Source of the DNA: Phocoena phocoena
Lineage: Eukaryota; Chordata; Mammalia; Artiodactyla; Phocoenidae
Assembly (NCBI RefSeq): GCF_963924675.1
Contig: NC_089238.1
Span: forward strand, 45,836,879 to 45,900,878
Reading direction: 5' to 3'
DNA length: 64,000 nt
The translations under genes were made by a program, and so were the position numbers. The notes under the pieces were generated by a model that ran no database searches, had not been told where the DNA came from, and saw nothing but the letters and a program-made list of their open reading frames with translations. Positions 63,707 to 64,000 of the stretch are shown here, one piece after another. Position 1 is the stretch's first letter. Every line of letters begins with the position of its first letter.

Positions 63707-64000
63707 GTGAGCAGCCCCTGCCTCACCCTCTGCCCTATGCTTTCCAGAAGTCTGGGCTCCAAAATAATGGGAGGGGGACACGGCGGGTGCAGAAATGTGA
63801 AACTCAGACTCAAGTGCGTTACCTAGTTGGAAACTCCCAGCTAGAAACAAAGAGTACCAGGCCTGGGTTCTTCCTCACAGACTTTCTAGCGTAACAAGCT
63901 GGGGTTGGGGTAGGGGGAGTTTTGCTTCCCACAGCATACTCAGTGGTCAGTACAGTGAGACAATAGAGCTTAGTGGTCGTGAGTATCGGCTGTGGAATCC
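63707..64000. other. Start of the intron after exon ee
   Basis: No element until about 63960, where 'tagagcttagtggtcgtgag' looks like the first bases of a plus-strand MIR cut by the window end. Confidence 0.5.

Noticed and set aside
1228..63706. Possibility that the locus is a HYDIN2-like duplicate or a pseudogene
   Set aside because: HYDIN2 is a recent human-lineage partial duplicate. Here every exon in the window is present, spliced normally and open.
1..64000. CRISPR array, toxin-antitoxin, phage or operon structure
   Set aside because: No regular spacer-repeat array or prokaryote-like gene packing occurs. The repeats are mammalian transposons and microsatellites.

Overview
This is a stretch of mammalian nuclear DNA from one large, intron-rich gene. 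The many copies of the CHR-type tRNA-derived SINE point to a whale or dolphin: the plus-strand form starts with GGGCTTCCCTGGTGGCGCAG, and five copies are the short 'CGGAGCGGCTGGGCCCGTGAG' form typical of cetaceans. A cetartiodactyl-type L1 3' end, with the 'attggagtatagttg' tail read on the opposite strand, agrees with this. Species level cannot be resolved.

The only protein-coding gene is HYDIN, read left to right. It encodes the giant ASH-domain protein of the ciliary central-pair apparatus. I could place 31 consecutive internal exons between 1228 and 63706. All have GT..AG introns, matching phases and no stop. Together they give 5,726 coding bases (1,908 codons), roughly residues 3,050 to 4,960 of a protein of about 5,120. 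The window opens in the intron before the first of these exons and closes in the intron after the last, so the start codon, stop codon and promoter lie outside.

Layout: 1-5586 holds exons a-d; 5587-12236 is a 6.65 kb repeat-filled intron; 12237-15758 holds exons e-h; 15759-19343 is an L1-rich intron; 19344-24076 holds exons i-l; 26496-41658 is the densest part (exons m-x); 44314-49501 holds exons y-cc; 53717-53947 is exon dd; 53948-63481 is a 9.5 kb intron built of nested L1, LTR and SINE insertions; 63482-63706 is exon ee.

The introns contain the more unusual items. One is a retrocopy that starts at the 5' end of a SNORA70-like snoRNA and runs on through the rest of its host intron into spliced RPL10 exons and a poly-A tail, with a perfect 15-base target-site duplication (5909-6498). 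Another is a chimera of an RPL34 mRNA fragment joined to a 5'-truncated L1, inserted as one unit with a target-site duplication (55728-57666). Inside the 3' part of that L1 is a 230-base near-perfect copy of its own ORF2 region, joined through a short patchwork (56107-56418). There are also ten CHR-type SINEs, several MaLR-type LTRs, hAT-type DNA-transposon remnants, a palindromic short element present twice, and many MIR/L2 relics. I saw no CRISPR array, operon or other prokaryotic system, and no second intact host gene. Comparisons with human HYDIN, RPL10, RPL34, SNORA70 and repeat consensus sequences are from memory, not from a search.
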